In this document: one piece after another, positions 37,401 through 41,976 of the stretch
Position numbering within the stretch: the stretch's first letter is position 1
How the letters are laid out: each line of letters begins with the position of its first letter
The notes under the pieces: model-generated
Told to the model about the DNA's origin: nothing
The model's input: only the letters and a program-made list of their open reading frames with translations
The model's database searches: none
Position numbers and translations under genes: made by a program
Assembly (NCBI RefSeq): GCF_000308875.1
Contig: NZ_BAGL01000063.1
Span: 186,001 to 250,000 of the forward strand
Reading direction: 5' to 3'
Source of the DNA: Nocardia transvalensis NBRC 15921
Lineage (GTDB): Bacteria; Actinomycetota; Actinomycetes; Mycobacteriales; Mycobacteriaceae
Length of the DNA: 64,000 bases

Positions 37401-38548
37401 GCATCGGCGATCACCACGGTGACGCCCGTCGCGGGATACCCTGCGCCGACGACCTTTCCGGCGACATCCGGATGGTCGGCCAGCGTGGGCAGCCGGCCCG
37501 CGGGTGTGCCGGAGACCAGCAGGGTGGCCTCGGCCAGCCCGTACACCGGTTGCAGCGCCTCGGACCGAAATCCCGCCCCCGCGAAGAAGTTTCCGAACCG
37601 GCGCAGCGTATCGGCGCGTACCGGCTCGGCGCCGTTGAACGCCACCCGCCACCGGCTCAGGTCCAGGGAGTCCCGCCATTCCGGCGTCGCGCGGCGCAGG
37701 GTCAGCTCGTATCCGAAGTTGGGCCCGCCGCTGGAGTGCACGCCGTACGCGGAGACCGCGTCGAGCCATCGCCGCGGCTGCTGCAGGAAGTGCAGCGGTG
37801 ACAGCAGTACCGTGGTCGCCCCGACGTAGAGCGTGTGCAGTACCGGGCCGATCAGCCCCATATCGTGGTACATCGGCAGCCAGCTCACCGAGAACGCGGC
37901 GCCGTCCCAGTCGGCGACCTTCTCGGGCGAATCGTCCATGACCTCGCCGATCGCCCGCTGATTGTGTAGCAGGTTGCCGTGCGTGACCATCACGCCGCGC
38001 GGCGCGCTCGTGGAGCCGGAGGTGTATTGCAGGAACGCGAGGGAGTCCGGGCCCAGCGCCGGTTCCCGCCACGCGTGCGCGTCCCCGTCCGGAATCTCCT
38101 CGGTGGCGAGCCACGGCACCGCCAGTAGTTCGGGGATCTGCTGTGCCACAGCGGAAATCGCGTCCAGCACCGGCCTGGTCGCGAGAATCACGTCGATACC
38201 GGCGTCGGCCGTCATCTCGCGCAGGCGCCGGAGCGCGCGATCCATCTCGTGCGGCTGCGGCAGCGGCGCGGGCACCGCCACCACCGCGCCCGCGAGGCAG
38301 CCGAGGAATCCGGAGACGAACTCCAGTCCCGGCGGGTACAGCAGCAGCGCCCGGCCGCCCGCGAGACCGCGCTCGCCGAGGTGGGCGCCGATCGCGCGGG
38401 CGCGCCGGTTCACCTGCGCATACGACAGTTCGGTCGCCGGACCGCCGACGTCCCCGGTCTCCAGGAATCGGTAGGCGATCGTATGGGGCTGCACCGATTC
38501 GCGGGTGGTCAGCACGTCGAGGAAAGAGCCATACATCCGGAACACCAA
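19541..38548 (-). CDS. Giant fatty-acid-primed type I PKS: FAAL-ACP, three modules, C domain and FkbH domain (6335 aa)
   Basis: The order is FAAL (1-575), ACP1 (Ser616); module 1 KS (Cys838), eroded AT, DH, KR, ACP (Ser2121); module 2 KS (Cys2352), AT remnant, complete AT (Ser2951), DH, ACP (Ser3555), no KR; module 3 KS (Cys3789), AT (Ser4286), DH, KR, ACP (Ser5321); condensation domain (HHSVSD 5514-5519); FkbH domain (DGDET 6004-6008). No A, ER, TE or terminal ACP is present; the last carrier lies on the next protein. Both complete ATs look methylmalonyl-like (GHSQ elbow, EVVQP/DVVQP, YSSH in AT3). The frame opens at TTG 38548, with GTG at 38545 and ATG at 38536; the ATG may be the real start. 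Numbering here is from 38548. It is the first gene of a four-gene operon. Confidence 0.95.
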   Translation of the reverse strand: MVFRMYGSFLDVLTTRESVQPHTIAYRFLETGDVGGPATELSYAQVNRRARAIGAHLGERGLAGGRALLLYPPGLEFVSGFLGCLAGAVVAVPAPLPQPHEMDRALRRLREMTADAGIDVILATRPVLDAISAVAQQIPELLAVPWLATEEIPDGDAHAWREPALGPDSLAFLQYTSGSTSAPRGVMVTHGNLLHNQRAIGEVMDDSPEKVADWDGAAFSVSWLPMYHDMGLIGPVLHTLYVGATTVLLSPLHFLQQPRRWLDAVSAYGVHSSGGPNFGYELTLRRATPEWRDSLDLSRWRVAFNGAEPVRADTLRRFGNFFAGAGFRSEALQPVYGLAEATLLVSGTPAGRLPTLADHPDVAGKVVGAGYPATGVTVVIADAERATELADGEIGEIWVAGDSVAAGYVGDEAETAEVFGASLVDGRTGFLRTGDLGFRSTGELFVAGRSKDLLVVDGRNHYPQDLELTAEEAHDAVRRGCVAAFSVDEDAGERAVIVAEVRTTDAAALEAVEDAVRAAVGLEHGLAVREVVTIAPRTIPKTSSGKIQRQACRKAYLAGELVTVERTDAAPREGFGAARRDDELTRWLVDTVAAATSLDTSRIDTGRPLMEFGLGSRGLVELAAQLSEHLGRQLDPSVVFDYPTIDLLTAALEADEPAVPEDAPGAGDDAVAIVSMACRFPGGVTDPEELWRLLADGVDVVSGPPAGRWDTDGLLDSDPDAIGKAYTLRGGFVDGIDLFDAEFFGIAPKEAAAMDPQQRLLLQASWEAIERSGRDPRQLNGTSTGVYLGLYSSGYLAGVGLGELNGYVGTGTAPSVASGRISYSLGLRGPAVTVDTACSSSLVALHLAAQALRLGECDAALAGGATLLVSPSAHVEFSRLGVLSKSGRCAPFAADADGAVWSEGCGVVLLKRLDDALRDGDPVLAVLRGSAINQDGRSQGLSAPNGPAQQRVVRAALRAAGLEPGDVDYVEAHGTGTALGDPIESRALAEVFGPGREAGRPLGIGSLKSNLGHTQAAAGIAGVIKTVLSLRHGMLPASLHAETVSPQVDWERAGLRVQNHATPWPPGARVRRAGVSAFGISGTNAHVVLEEAPRTESAHEASGDIAPTLYPLSARTPASLRGQAERLHALVDGDAELSLPALARSLVVQRGHFERRAVVLAGNRDDLLAGLRALADGRPHESVVVGRDAAVPSGKLAFVHTGYHLGLAESARAWRGRGVAPDSVVEAADSVAATIERLRGDGFRFFVELGEATASDIDGVVVVGSHDMDRALAGLYAGGWDVDWSRLVPAQGRVDLPTYAWDLRSFWTEPAGGGADRLGLRPADHPLLAAVVPQPDSGGVTLTGRLSVATQPWLGDHAVGSSEDRTVLLPGTGFVELAVRAGDEVDCREITELVVTTPLVLPAHGGIDIQVVAGAAEPSGERALSIYARADHDSGEWTLHARGALAPGDAAAPYQGGDWPPAGAVALDVDDLYDRFADNGLDYGPAFRGLRAAWRDGDDILAEVALPDAADVGRYRLHPALLDAALHAVALTGVAAESGTVALPFLWNDVTVHAVGASVLRVRLARSADDTVRLIATDEAGEPVADIGSLTLRPMSLSELVAPHPDSQNSLYAVDWVSVPIPDPSSPQRPASLLRCDALESPETVDRPSIPADETVEDDALSYGRHALRTDDEPEPSAAEISVGTDDFVLDVRVEAERVLARVQQWLAGDHGDSRLVILTHGAVATEPAEDVSNLRHAPAWGLLRSAQTENPDRLVLVDVDDPADTDTAFFAARTLDEPQLAMRGGELRVPRLARVEPESARPEWDTDGTVLISGGTGVVGGEIARHLVTAHGVGHLVLLGRRGRDADGAAALEDDLRGLGAEVRIEACDAADREALAAVLAAIGPDHPLTAVVHAAGALDDAVFSALTPDALDTVFRPKVDAAWNLHELTADGDLSAFVLFSSVAGVLGAPGQGNYAAANSFLDALAHHRRGRGLPATSLAWGWWERDTGMTGHLDEADRARLGRGGIIPLPSERALAQFDSALAADRPLLVPARIDTAAIATLDEIPPLLRGMVRTRRRTAGASGAAARFAARFAGLTVPEQEDLVLAAIREHAAAVLGHDAGHTLDAAHPFTEAGFDSLGAVDLRNRLHRETGIRLPATAVFDHPTPQALARHLHAELTGAQAPVLAAAPVATTDDPIVIVGTACRFGGGIASPEDLWEVLTDRRDVLSDFPADRGWDIDALYDPDPDNPGTTYTRTGAFIDAVADFDAGLFRIGPREAAAMDPQQRLLLEVSWEALERSGIDPNSLRGSTTGVYAGALYQDYVSRLRGRIPAEAQGYLGTGNGGSVLSGRIAYSLGLEGPAVTVDTACSSSLVALHLAAQALRSGECSMALVGGVTVMSSPDVFIEFSRQRAISVDGRCKAFADGADGTGWGEGVGVLVLERQSDAVRNGHRPLAVVAGSAVNQDGASNGLSAPNGPSQQRVITQALANAHVAATEVDAVEAHGTGTALGDPIEAQALLATYGRDRPAERPLRLGSVKSNIGHTQGAAGVAGIIKMIEAMRRGILPATLHVDAPSSHVDWTSGAVELLTEEREWPAPGRPRRAGVSSFGISGTNAHVILEEAAAVDLERAAAIDAEQAVVNAAESAAATRTLDTVPWILSGATRTAVIAQAAKLLVHLEEHPDLDIVDIGWSLATSRARLDETAVIAGADREQLVDGLRSLTTESADERVWELATTDWAELRRDPAAVFAGTGARRIDLPTYAFQRRRYWLEPSEPVVAADRVLAAYPLSAPTEAGLHDEAARLARVLESDRAADLRSLASSLAHHPHSGHRAVVVTRDRAGLLAGLRGLAAGESAPGLIRSTGAAEPGKLAFVFPGQGAQWVGMARDLLIESPAFRAEFERCDAALYPLTEWSVAAALRGEDSAPSLADLIDREEVVQPVLFAVMVSLAAVWRAHGVEPDAVVGHSQGEIAAAYVAGALSLADAAAVVALRSQAMAANDGAGLMAVIGLPRAAVESRLEALDGRVSVAAVNSGRATVVSGEPEPLRALLAELDRELVFTRKLAIRRPSHCRQVEPIRDRLLADLAGLEPRPSALDWYSTVLGEHIGDRAPDAEYWYSNLRHTVRFADTVDTMLADGVRYFVEMGVHPSLQPAVDTLAEDAGYDIVSAGSLRRGDHGPTCLYEGLAQLYAGGRDVDWGLLLPDDVRPETAPALEHLGLLDAAHPFLSAVVPHHDSGSLLLAGRLSRAECRWLADHSVAADGAWVLLPGAGLVELALRAGREAGCTAVRELVLTAPVVIPEQGGLAVHVSVGELDDSGERTVSIHTRPEPGGALPWTQHAHGVLTAAPQDCPPVHDMQTWPPEEAEPLDVDGLYRELAARGYVFGPAFRGLRAAWRRGDDVFAEVVAPEAIQGETGLYDLHPALIDAALHALGFAERAVAEDSVLFPFSWSGVTLHGAGPAALRVRLTPAGERQVRVVLADSAGDPVAHIESFAVREVPATRLAALITAARPAPARTAEQPRILARLTGLPEADRRRMLLTVIRDQAAEVLGHDGGHAVEPESTFKELGFDSLGAVEFRNRLRRLTGVKLPATTVFDYPTPAGLADHLLSELGSPEKPAPTALPAPTLDPADDPVVIVGVGCRYPGGVTSMDDLWDVVAGGRSVQSPFPEDRGWDLDTLFDPDPDKSGTTYTRTGGFLHDAADFDAAFFRISPREAAAMDPQQRLMLEISWEALERSGIDPKTLRGSLTGVYAGVSYIDYVSRLAGRVPDGAEAFLGESITSSVVSGRVAYSLGLEGPAVSVDTACSSSLVALHLAARALRAGECTLALAGGVTVMSTPSVFVGFSRQRGLAPDGRVKAFADAADGTGFSEGAGVVVLERLSDAVRNGHPVLAVVRGSAVNQDGASNGMAAPNGPSQRRVITQALADARVSPADVDVVEAHGTGTTLGDPIEAQALLATYGQDRPAGRPLRLGSLKSNLGHTQAASGVGGVIKMVAAMRHGLMPATLHVDVPSTHVDWSAGEVELLTEAHEWPALDRPRRAGVSSFGISGTNVHVILEQAATVEPVTTTDTGPAIQIYTDPTASQSDPTIDSELASSGARPGMFDRPVGSGERVAVLSRVRTAVLPYVLSGVTAEAVSAQAARLVEHLERHPGLRPADVGWSLAATRSTFDVRAVVLGDSRERLLDGLRSLAADEKSDDVVRGTRSGTGDPVFVFAGNGSQWQGMALELLESSPVFADRLRECADVLSEFVDWSLLDVLRGAEDAPEMDRLDVVQPVLFAVSVSLARLWESLGVRPAAVIGHSQAEIAAACVAGALTLREAAGLVARRGQALTGLAGSGAMATIAAPADRVRELLAPWDGRIEVGAINGPASTVVSGDRAAVEELLTQCEAEGTWARRIAVDYSSHSHHVEPARDRLTEAFAGTSAVAAPVAFFSTVRGEQLETTELDADYWYRNVRGTVRFEQAVRAAYEAGYRSFVEVGPHPLLTVGIQETVDAIDPSANVYIGSTVLRGDGGLPRMLTAAAQLHAAGGSVDWARCYAGSSARRVDLPTYAFQRRRYWLEPARPANSAGLEWNSNSHPFVAAVVPQPASEQVSLIGSVSLRALPWLADHAVSGTVLFPGAGFVELAVRAGDEVGCGTVTELVLEAPLVVPNRGSVQIQALVGDMDPAGGRPISIYSRLEGDSGSWQRHAQGTLSAEEAKAPVLEEFPSASPHTAEVAGVAVDNWVAAWPPEGSAPVELDGAYERLRDRGYGYGPAFQGIRALWQRGDDLFADIALPEAVRDGAGDYCVHPALLDAALHTALFTDTGDDRVYLPLAWNDVTVWASGAASLRIRLRRSGTGGASLVAVDPAGQPVLSVSSVIARPVALDKLTAATTSGAHRDLYRVEWHPVQPAATSVEPPPVEVIESVPGTGAEEVHAATRRILEVLQDRLGDDRDAGTTLVVHTRRAVALPGEDVHDLAGAAVWGLVRSAQTENPGRILLVDTDGPLDAAAASAVGEPQVVVRGETAHVARLARVPAADSGGASLEGETVLVTGAFGGIGTELARHLVREHGVERLLLAGRRGPETPGAAELCAELTELGAEVSAAQCDLTDAESVRALVARTTPTAVVHVAGVLDDGILGALTPDRLSAVLAPKVDAALHLHEATAHLELSRFVLFSSVSGVVGSPGQANYAAANAFLDALAAHRVAKGLPGQSLAWGMWSAGLADSLAGADRDRVRRAGVAPLAPADGLALFDTAIRLPDPAVVPVRLKTSAFGHAVPPLLRGLIRAPRRAAAAEAADPAAGPRFAARLAGLPEGEAVAVALDMVRERTAAVLGHDRAADIGAEQSFQNFGFDSLTAVELRNGLRDSTGIAIPVAAMFDNPTPAALARYLVATAGSTVEDLPAAAERPEALPDVETRPATRDMLRLLRSAGQGVPSTAHTVSMAVRLVAPVTETELSAMVSGLAGRHAALRTTIEPSEEHGRSLRVHREPTGALVRTGRVDDLTGDTVSERLRALLEPPFDPATGPLWRFELLETASGDQALIFGAHHSVSDIASMLLVAAELDDELSGRRPEDAASNRDIDDLVTAQNHRPAPSGTTDWRTEFEGARRLDLTLAAPRPPVRTYRSGAVAVELPDGLLEQVTDRARELAITPAAFFLGGLTVLLARRQHVDKFVLAVPVDTRIYADAPRGIGYFGIPMPYPAAVDPHEPASEVLRRTGSRLRTLLTQGAGFSDVLTLLAAEGLHRDNAPLIEVYFNFLRSGPAFEQLEVIPATAGSTDLDLMVTVMADHGRLALIFNHDIIDAPAAEALATQYLTLLTDLARTPDQQAGVAPEDQAGTEVARDSAEAPSGSAGTVALGATFALGTLTRLCELAFDGAAVEEAPYHHVLTGLRDPSGVFATAAIGVVLVRAADLERFGPIDDEALARLADDYPAAVRSLTERTRRPLVVGFLPARSTHDRLARWEGQVADALREMPGVAVIDGEAWVRGHDVGEWFDERTDVMAHLPFTPEFQAAVALTLAEVRAAAVATPPKVIAVDGDETLWGGVAAEAGPEHVDLTGPRERLARRLLHWRDAGALLVLISNNDEETVRAVLDRPDAVLRAEHFTVISAGWRPKPERLAEAARELRLGLDSFVFLDDNAVEIARVRSELPQVLSVTCPAASELDGFLARLWPVVPIAVTAEDAARVRYYAEERDREEARGRTEFAEFLAQLDLRVDIAELGDETAERAAQLVRRTNQFALHKTAEGEFDRWRRDGEVWTASAADRFGDYGQIGVLAVRATGDTLTVLGWHLSCRALGRGVEERLLTWLADRAETLGCTEVRLTAHDTGRNVPARRLLARLGATDIDVPALDIVVSPEHLRTFRSWDH
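22463..27703 (-). other. PKS module 3: KS-AT-DH-KR-ACP
   Basis: This is the only module with every expected domain for one enoyl-forming cycle. The KS has Cys3789. The AT has GHSQA (Ser4286), DRLDVVQ and YSSH, which resemble methylmalonyl-specific motifs. The DH has HAVSGTVLFP (His4594) and HPALLDAALH (Asp4779). The KR has TGAFGGIG, LDD, SS 5143-5144 and Tyr5157. The ACP has Ser5321 in FGFDSL. There is no ER, so an alpha-methyl alpha,beta-unsaturated unit is predicted. Confidence 0.88.
27764..32017 (-). other. PKS module 2: KS-(AT remnant)-AT-DH-ACP, without KR
   Basis: After the intact KS (Cys2352) comes a pre-AT linker fused directly to the post-AT motif RRIDLPTYAFQRRRYWLEP (about 2638-2757), the scar of a deleted AT. 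A second linker and a complete AT follow (about 2765-3190; GHSQG with Ser2951, EVVQP, and RPSH at the specificity position). The DH (His3239, Asp3409) is then joined directly to the ACP (Ser3555). With no KR, this DH has no hydroxyl to remove unless a KR acts in trans. Confidence 0.88.
32063..36547 (-). other. PKS module 1: KS-(eroded AT)-DH-KR-ACP
   Basis: The KS is intact (TACSSS Cys838, EAHGTGT, KSNLGHTQ). The region where the AT should be (about 1108-1306) keeps the KS-AT linker and the post-AT sequence VDLPTYAW, but the GHSxG core is gone and only about 200 residues remain. The DH has WLGDHAV (His1357, with a small insertion before the Pro-Gly) and HPALLDAALH (Asp1523). The KR has GGTGVVG, LDD (B-type), SS 1943-1944 and Tyr1957. 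The extender unit must come from another AT. Confidence 0.88.
36584..38548 (-). other. PKS loading region: fatty acyl-AMP ligase and ACP1
   Basis: The adenylating domain has YTSGSTSAPRG (175-185), WLPMYHDMGLIG and GGPNFGYEL. It also has GRSKDLLVVDGRNHYPQDLE, whose NHYPQD part is characteristic of fatty acyl-AMP ligases rather than acyl-CoA synthetases. The adjoining carrier domain has Ser616 in EFGLGSRG. Together they would activate a free fatty acid and load it as the starter, as in mycobacterial lipid PKSs. Chain length cannot be read from sequence. Confidence 0.9.
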
Positions 38549-39033
38549 TCTTCACCAGCCCGGTTCGAGCAACCGAATGCACCGTGCGTTGGTACGATTC
38601 ACCATCGGCGCACGGCCACCCGACCCGGTCACACAACGTTCAGCCGCCTTGCGGCACTTCTGCCTTGCTCGACTCGCCTCAGCGCGCGAAGAGACCTCCA
38701 TCATCGATGCCGGGTTGAGTCCTGTAAGGCTGTCGGTGACAGGCGAATACCCGCCGTCGCACGATCGAACGGCGTTAGCTGTCACACCACCGGAACGCAG
38801 AGTACGGCATCATTCGCCGTGACCACCTCCCCGAAGCGGGAGGTTACCGAGCCAACGCTGGTTCCACCACCCGGCGTCGGATTTCCGCTGAGGCCGCTGC
38901 GGCGGTTCCTGTCCCGATCATGGTGCAGGCACCGCGGGTACCTAAGGGCTACCGATGCGAAACCCGCTCTCGACGTTCACGCTCTGCCGCAACGGTTTCG
39001 GAAGCTGGAGCAATGGAGGGAACGTAATACCGC
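38549..39033. promoter_or_regulatory. Intergenic region expected to hold the PKS operon promoter
   Basis: This 485-bp stretch lies between the stop of the PlsC-type gene and the PKS start, both on the minus strand. It is somewhat less GC-rich than the genes around it. A short hairpin with arms CCTCCC (38826-38831) and GGGAGG (38838-38843) could end transcription from the acyltransferase gene. I see no gene, no regulator gene and no clear -10/-35 pair. The plus-strand frames here have no ribosome site and non-coding composition. Confidence 0.5.
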
Positions 39034-40005
39034 CTAGTGCGCGGGTTCCGTGACGACGGGCAGGGCCGGGACGATATCGCGGGTGGGTCCGGTGCCCACG
39101 GCCGTGGCGTGCGCGTCGATATCGATCTGTTCCGGGCCGCGCAGGGCCCGTTCGCAGCGGCGGGCCAGGTCGTGGCGATCGTCGCCGGGCCGCTCGACGG
39201 GCAGCAGGGTGATCTCGGCGACGACGCCCTTCGAGCGCAGCACGCGGCGGGCGGAATCGAGGAACGTGTCGGTGCCGACGAAGCCGGGCACCGTCGACAG
39301 GCCGCCGTCGCGGTCGAGATACCGCACCCGGATCGGCTGGACCGCGGCGCCGGTGTCGACGGCGGCCTGGAACAGCGCCGGCCGCAACCGTCCGTGCGCC
39401 CGGCCGCACCAGGTGGTGCCCTCGGGGAAGGCGCCCACCCGCTCGCCGGCCGTCAGCCGCTCCGAGATGGTGGCGATGACCTCGGGCAGCTGCCGCAGGC
39501 GCTCGCGCTCGATCGGGATCACCCGCATCAGGCGGGCCAGCCCGCCGAGCACCGGCCACTCGATCAGGTCGGCGCGCGCCACGAAGCCCATCGGCTCGAC
39601 GGCCGCGAGGGCGAGCACATCGGTCCAGCCGACGTGGCCGGCGACCACGAGCAGTCCCTCATCGACCGCCCGTGGTCCGCGGCCCGTGTCGGCGGCGGGC
39701 TCCGTACCGCGCTGGTCGACCACACGCAGACCTATTCCACAGCACCGCAATACGGCGCGCGCGTAGCGCCGGTGCAGGCGCTTGCGGCGGCCGCGCGGGG
39801 TGGCCAGGTTGATCACCGGGAAGCTCGAGAACAGCGCGGCGACACCGGCGATCCGCGCCACCGTGCGCGCCGTCCCGGCCTCGTCGGGGATGTCGACGCA
39901 GCCGGGCCCGCACGGGCTGGCGGGCATCCACGGGTGGACCTGCTGCGCGGGCGGGCAGGACAGCCCCGCGGATCCGGGCGCGACCAAGGCGGGCATCGGT
40001 ATCAC
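39034..40005 (-). CDS. PlsC-type 1-acyl-glycerol-phosphate acyltransferase (Rv3026c/OlsA-like)
   Basis: A 323-residue lipid acyltransferase. The HX4D motif is HVGWTD (124-129) and the glycerol-phosphate motif is FPEGTT (193-198). One hydrophobic segment (about 50-68) anchors it to the membrane. A Cys-rich N-terminal part (GPGCVDIP) is shared with mycobacterial homologs. The GTG at 40005 overlaps the stop of the GNAT gene by 4 nt and is preferred; an ATG at 39996 also exists. Coupling to an OlsB-like N-acyltransferase suggests it adds the second acyl chain of an ornithine-type lipid, but it could act on phospholipid precursors. Confidence 0.88.
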   Translation of the reverse strand: MIPMPALVAPGSAGLSCPPAQQVHPWMPASPCGPGCVDIPDEAGTARTVARIAGVAALFSSFPVINLATPRGRRKRLHRRYARAVLRCCGIGLRVVDQRGTEPAADTGRGPRAVDEGLLVVAGHVGWTDVLALAAVEPMGFVARADLIEWPVLGGLARLMRVIPIERERLRQLPEVIATISERLTAGERVGAFPEGTTWCGRAHGRLRPALFQAAVDTGAAVQPIRVRYLDRDGGLSTVPGFVGTDTFLDSARRVLRSKGVVAEITLLPVERPGDDRHDLARRCERALRGPEQIDIDAHATAVGTGPTRDIVPALPVVTEPAH

Positions 40006-40826
40006 CGTCCGTCGAAGGTGTTCGCGGCGCTCTGTAACCGATCCAGGTAGCGCCGGTTGATGGTTTCCAGACCCAGCAGCGCCACGAAGTCCGCGACACC
40101 GAAGTCCGGGTCGTGCGCCGGCTCGCCGCAGATCGCCGCGCCCAGTCGCAGGTATCCGCGCAGCAGCGGCGGCAGCTTGGGCCGCGCGGGCGGTTCCAGG
40201 TCGTCGAGCGAGCGGCCGTCGACCACCACCGGGCGGTACGGCCGCACGCGGCGCTCCGGATCGCCGGAGTGCTTGGACAGCAACAGGTCTCGCACGCCGC
40301 GCACGTTCACCCCGGCCGGGTCGGCGGGGTCGTCGCGCATCGGCACCGAGACGCAGCCCATCACCCAGTCGTAACCGGTGAGCTGGATGTAGTGCAGGAT
40401 CCCCGCCCACATCAGGGTGAGCGTGGAGCCGTTGCGGTGGTCGGGGACCACGCACGCGCGGCCCATCTCGACGATGCGCTGCCCCTCGGGATCCATTGCG
40501 GTCAAATCGAATTCGGTGGCGGTGTAGTACCCGCCCGCCGCGGCGACCTTGTCCGGCGGCAGCATCCGGTAGCAGCCCACGAAGCGGTCGGTGCGGTCGT
40601 CGCGGACCAGCAGGTGGTCGCAGTGCTCGTCGAAACGGTCGGCGTCCAGGCCGTCGGCGCTGTCGGGGATCGTGAATCCGGGCTCGGAGGCGAACACCTG
40701 GTACCGCAGCCGCTGAGCCGCGCGGCGGTGCTCCGCGTCGGAGGACACGACCAGCGAGTACCGCGGCCGCTCCGCCCCCGTGTCCGTCGTGCGGGCCGGC
40801 GCTGTCAGCACGGACATTGTTGTCAT
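40002..40826 (-). CDS. OlsB-like GNAT N-acyltransferase (Rv3027c-like)
   Basis: A 274-residue GNAT-fold protein of the hemolysin/OlsB family, which transfers a 3-hydroxyacyl chain to ornithine's alpha-amino group. Recognisable parts are LRYQVFASEPGF near residue 40, VGCYRMLPP, EMGRACVVPDHRNG, and a conserved C-terminal LPPLLRGYLRLGA. The ATG at 40826 is the most likely start; a second Met lies three codons on. It forms a two-gene operon with the PlsC-type gene. The lyso-ornithine lipid role follows from the family and the pairing, and has not been shown in this organism. Confidence 0.82.
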   Translation of the reverse strand: MTTMSVLTAPARTTDTGAERPRYSLVVSSDAEHRRAAQRLRYQVFASEPGFTIPDSADGLDADRFDEHCDHLLVRDDRTDRFVGCYRMLPPDKVAAAGGYYTATEFDLTAMDPEGQRIVEMGRACVVPDHRNGSTLTLMWAGILHYIQLTGYDWVMGCVSVPMRDDPADPAGVNVRGVRDLLLSKHSGDPERRVRPYRPVVVDGRSLDDLEPPARPKLPPLLRGYLRLGAAICGEPAHDPDFGVADFVALLGLETINRRYLDRLQSAANTFDGR

Positions 40827-41057
40827 GTCCCGATGAAGCCAGCCCGAATCGGACTCGCGGCTACCGCCGAGTGTCCTCCCGATGCCAGTCGGGTGAACGA
40901 GACGACCGTCACACCATCTGTTCACCGCGCCGCTACACCGGGTTAGCCCAGTTTCCCAGCCGCACACCCACCCTGCCGACCGGCGTCCATCCTAGCTCGC
41001 CACCGTCCAACAAATTCCCGACAGCCACCAACTCATGCCCCAGGCAGCCACCAACTC

Positions 41058-41148
41058 ATTTCCCGGCATGCTTTTGGCCGGGATCTCGCGAGATCCCGGC
41101 CAAAAGCATGCCGGGAAATAGGGGGAGGCAGCATGCCGGGAAATAGGG
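41058..41148. repeat. Perfect 62-bp palindrome and adjoining partial copy of the intergenic repeat
   Basis: Bases 41058-41088 and 41089-41119 are exact reverse complements, 31 nt per arm with no loop, centred on CTCG/CGAG. Each arm contains the unit CCCGGC-N9-GCCGGG, itself a hairpin whose loop reads ATGCTTTTG. A further half unit (GCATGCCGGGAAATAGGG) follows at about 41131-41148. A 15-bp direct repeat, CAGCCACCAACTCAT, lies just before it. The same unit recurs at 49411-49512 and 57181-57201. It does not encode protein. Confidence 0.9.
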
Positions 41149-41214
41149 AGGGCCCGGACGCACCGACGGCATGGCCGTAGAGTGCGTCCGGACGCGGATA
41201 AGAACTGTTGTCCC

Positions 41215-41976
41215 TCAGGCGTTCTCGCGGGCGAAGCTGCGGGCGCCGAGGACCGTGAGCACAATCGCGACCGCGAGGGTGAGGCCGGTGCCCCAGTAGA
41301 CCTCCGAGGCGCCGAGGTCGCCGCGGAACAGGGCGCGGGCCGCCTCGACCGTGTGGGAGAAGGGATTCGCGGTGCCGATGCGCTGAAGCCAGGTCGGCCC
41401 GACGCTCAGCGGGAGCAGGATTCCCGACAGCAGCATGAGCGGCACCGAGAGGCTGTTGAGGATCGAGGCGAGGGTGTCCTCCGAGCGCGCCCACAGCCCC
41501 AGGGCGTAGGACGCGGCGGCCAGTCCGGCGCCCATCACCGCGATCAGCAGCACCGACAGCACCAGGCCCAGCGGATCCGGCCGCAGGCCGAACGCCAGCG
41601 CGGCGACGCCCACCAGTATCAGCGCCTGCACGATCAGCACGACCGTATCCTTCAGGATGCGGCCGAGCAGCAGCGCGCCGCGGCTCGCGGGCGTGACCCG
41701 CTGCCGCTCGATCACCCCGGCGCGCAGTTCCATGACGATGCCGAATCCCACGTAGATCGCGCCGAACAGCCCGATCTGGATGACCAGCGCCGGAGTCAGC
41801 AACTCCCAGGGATCGGTGCCCGGACCCAGGCCCGCGGCGATGCCCTTCACCAGCGGGCCGAACAGCACCAGATACAGCACCGGCTGCGACAGCCCGATCA
41901 GCACCCAGAGCGGATTACGCAGGTTGGACCGCAGCTGCGCCCAGAAGATCAGCCCGGTATCGCGGAGAAATGTCAT
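41215..41976 (-). CDS. ABC-2 type transporter permease (DrrB-like)
   Basis: A 253-residue integral-membrane protein with six predicted helices (about residues 25-45, 60-80, 108-130, 140-165, 172-190 and 225-245) and the short ABC2 consensus region GIVMELRAGVIERQRVTPASR. Paired with its ATPase it would form a homodimeric exporter of the daunorubicin-resistance type. The ATG at 41976 overlaps the ATPase stop by 4 nt. A stretch of about 95 bp separates its stop from the palindromic repeat. The substrate is unknown. Confidence 0.9.
   Translation of the reverse strand: MTFLRDTGLIFWAQLRSNLRNPLWVLIGLSQPVLYLVLFGPLVKGIAAGLGPGTDPWELLTPALVIQIGLFGAIYVGFGIVMELRAGVIERQRVTPASRGALLLGRILKDTVVLIVQALILVGVAALAFGLRPDPLGLVLSVLLIAVMGAGLAAASYALGLWARSEDTLASILNSLSVPLMLLSGILLPLSVGPTWLQRIGTANPFSHTVEAARALFRGDLGASEVYWGTGLTLAVAIVLTVLGARSFARENA

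Noticed and set aside
36824..38548. Starter domain as an acyl-CoA synthetase
   Set aside because: The NHYPQD motif, GGPNF region and fusion to an ACP fit a fatty acyl-AMP ligase. A CoA ligase would not need the fused carrier.
38549..39033. Plus-strand frames crossing the PKS promoter region
   Set aside because: They lack ribosome sites and G/C third-position bias, and no motif is recognisable.
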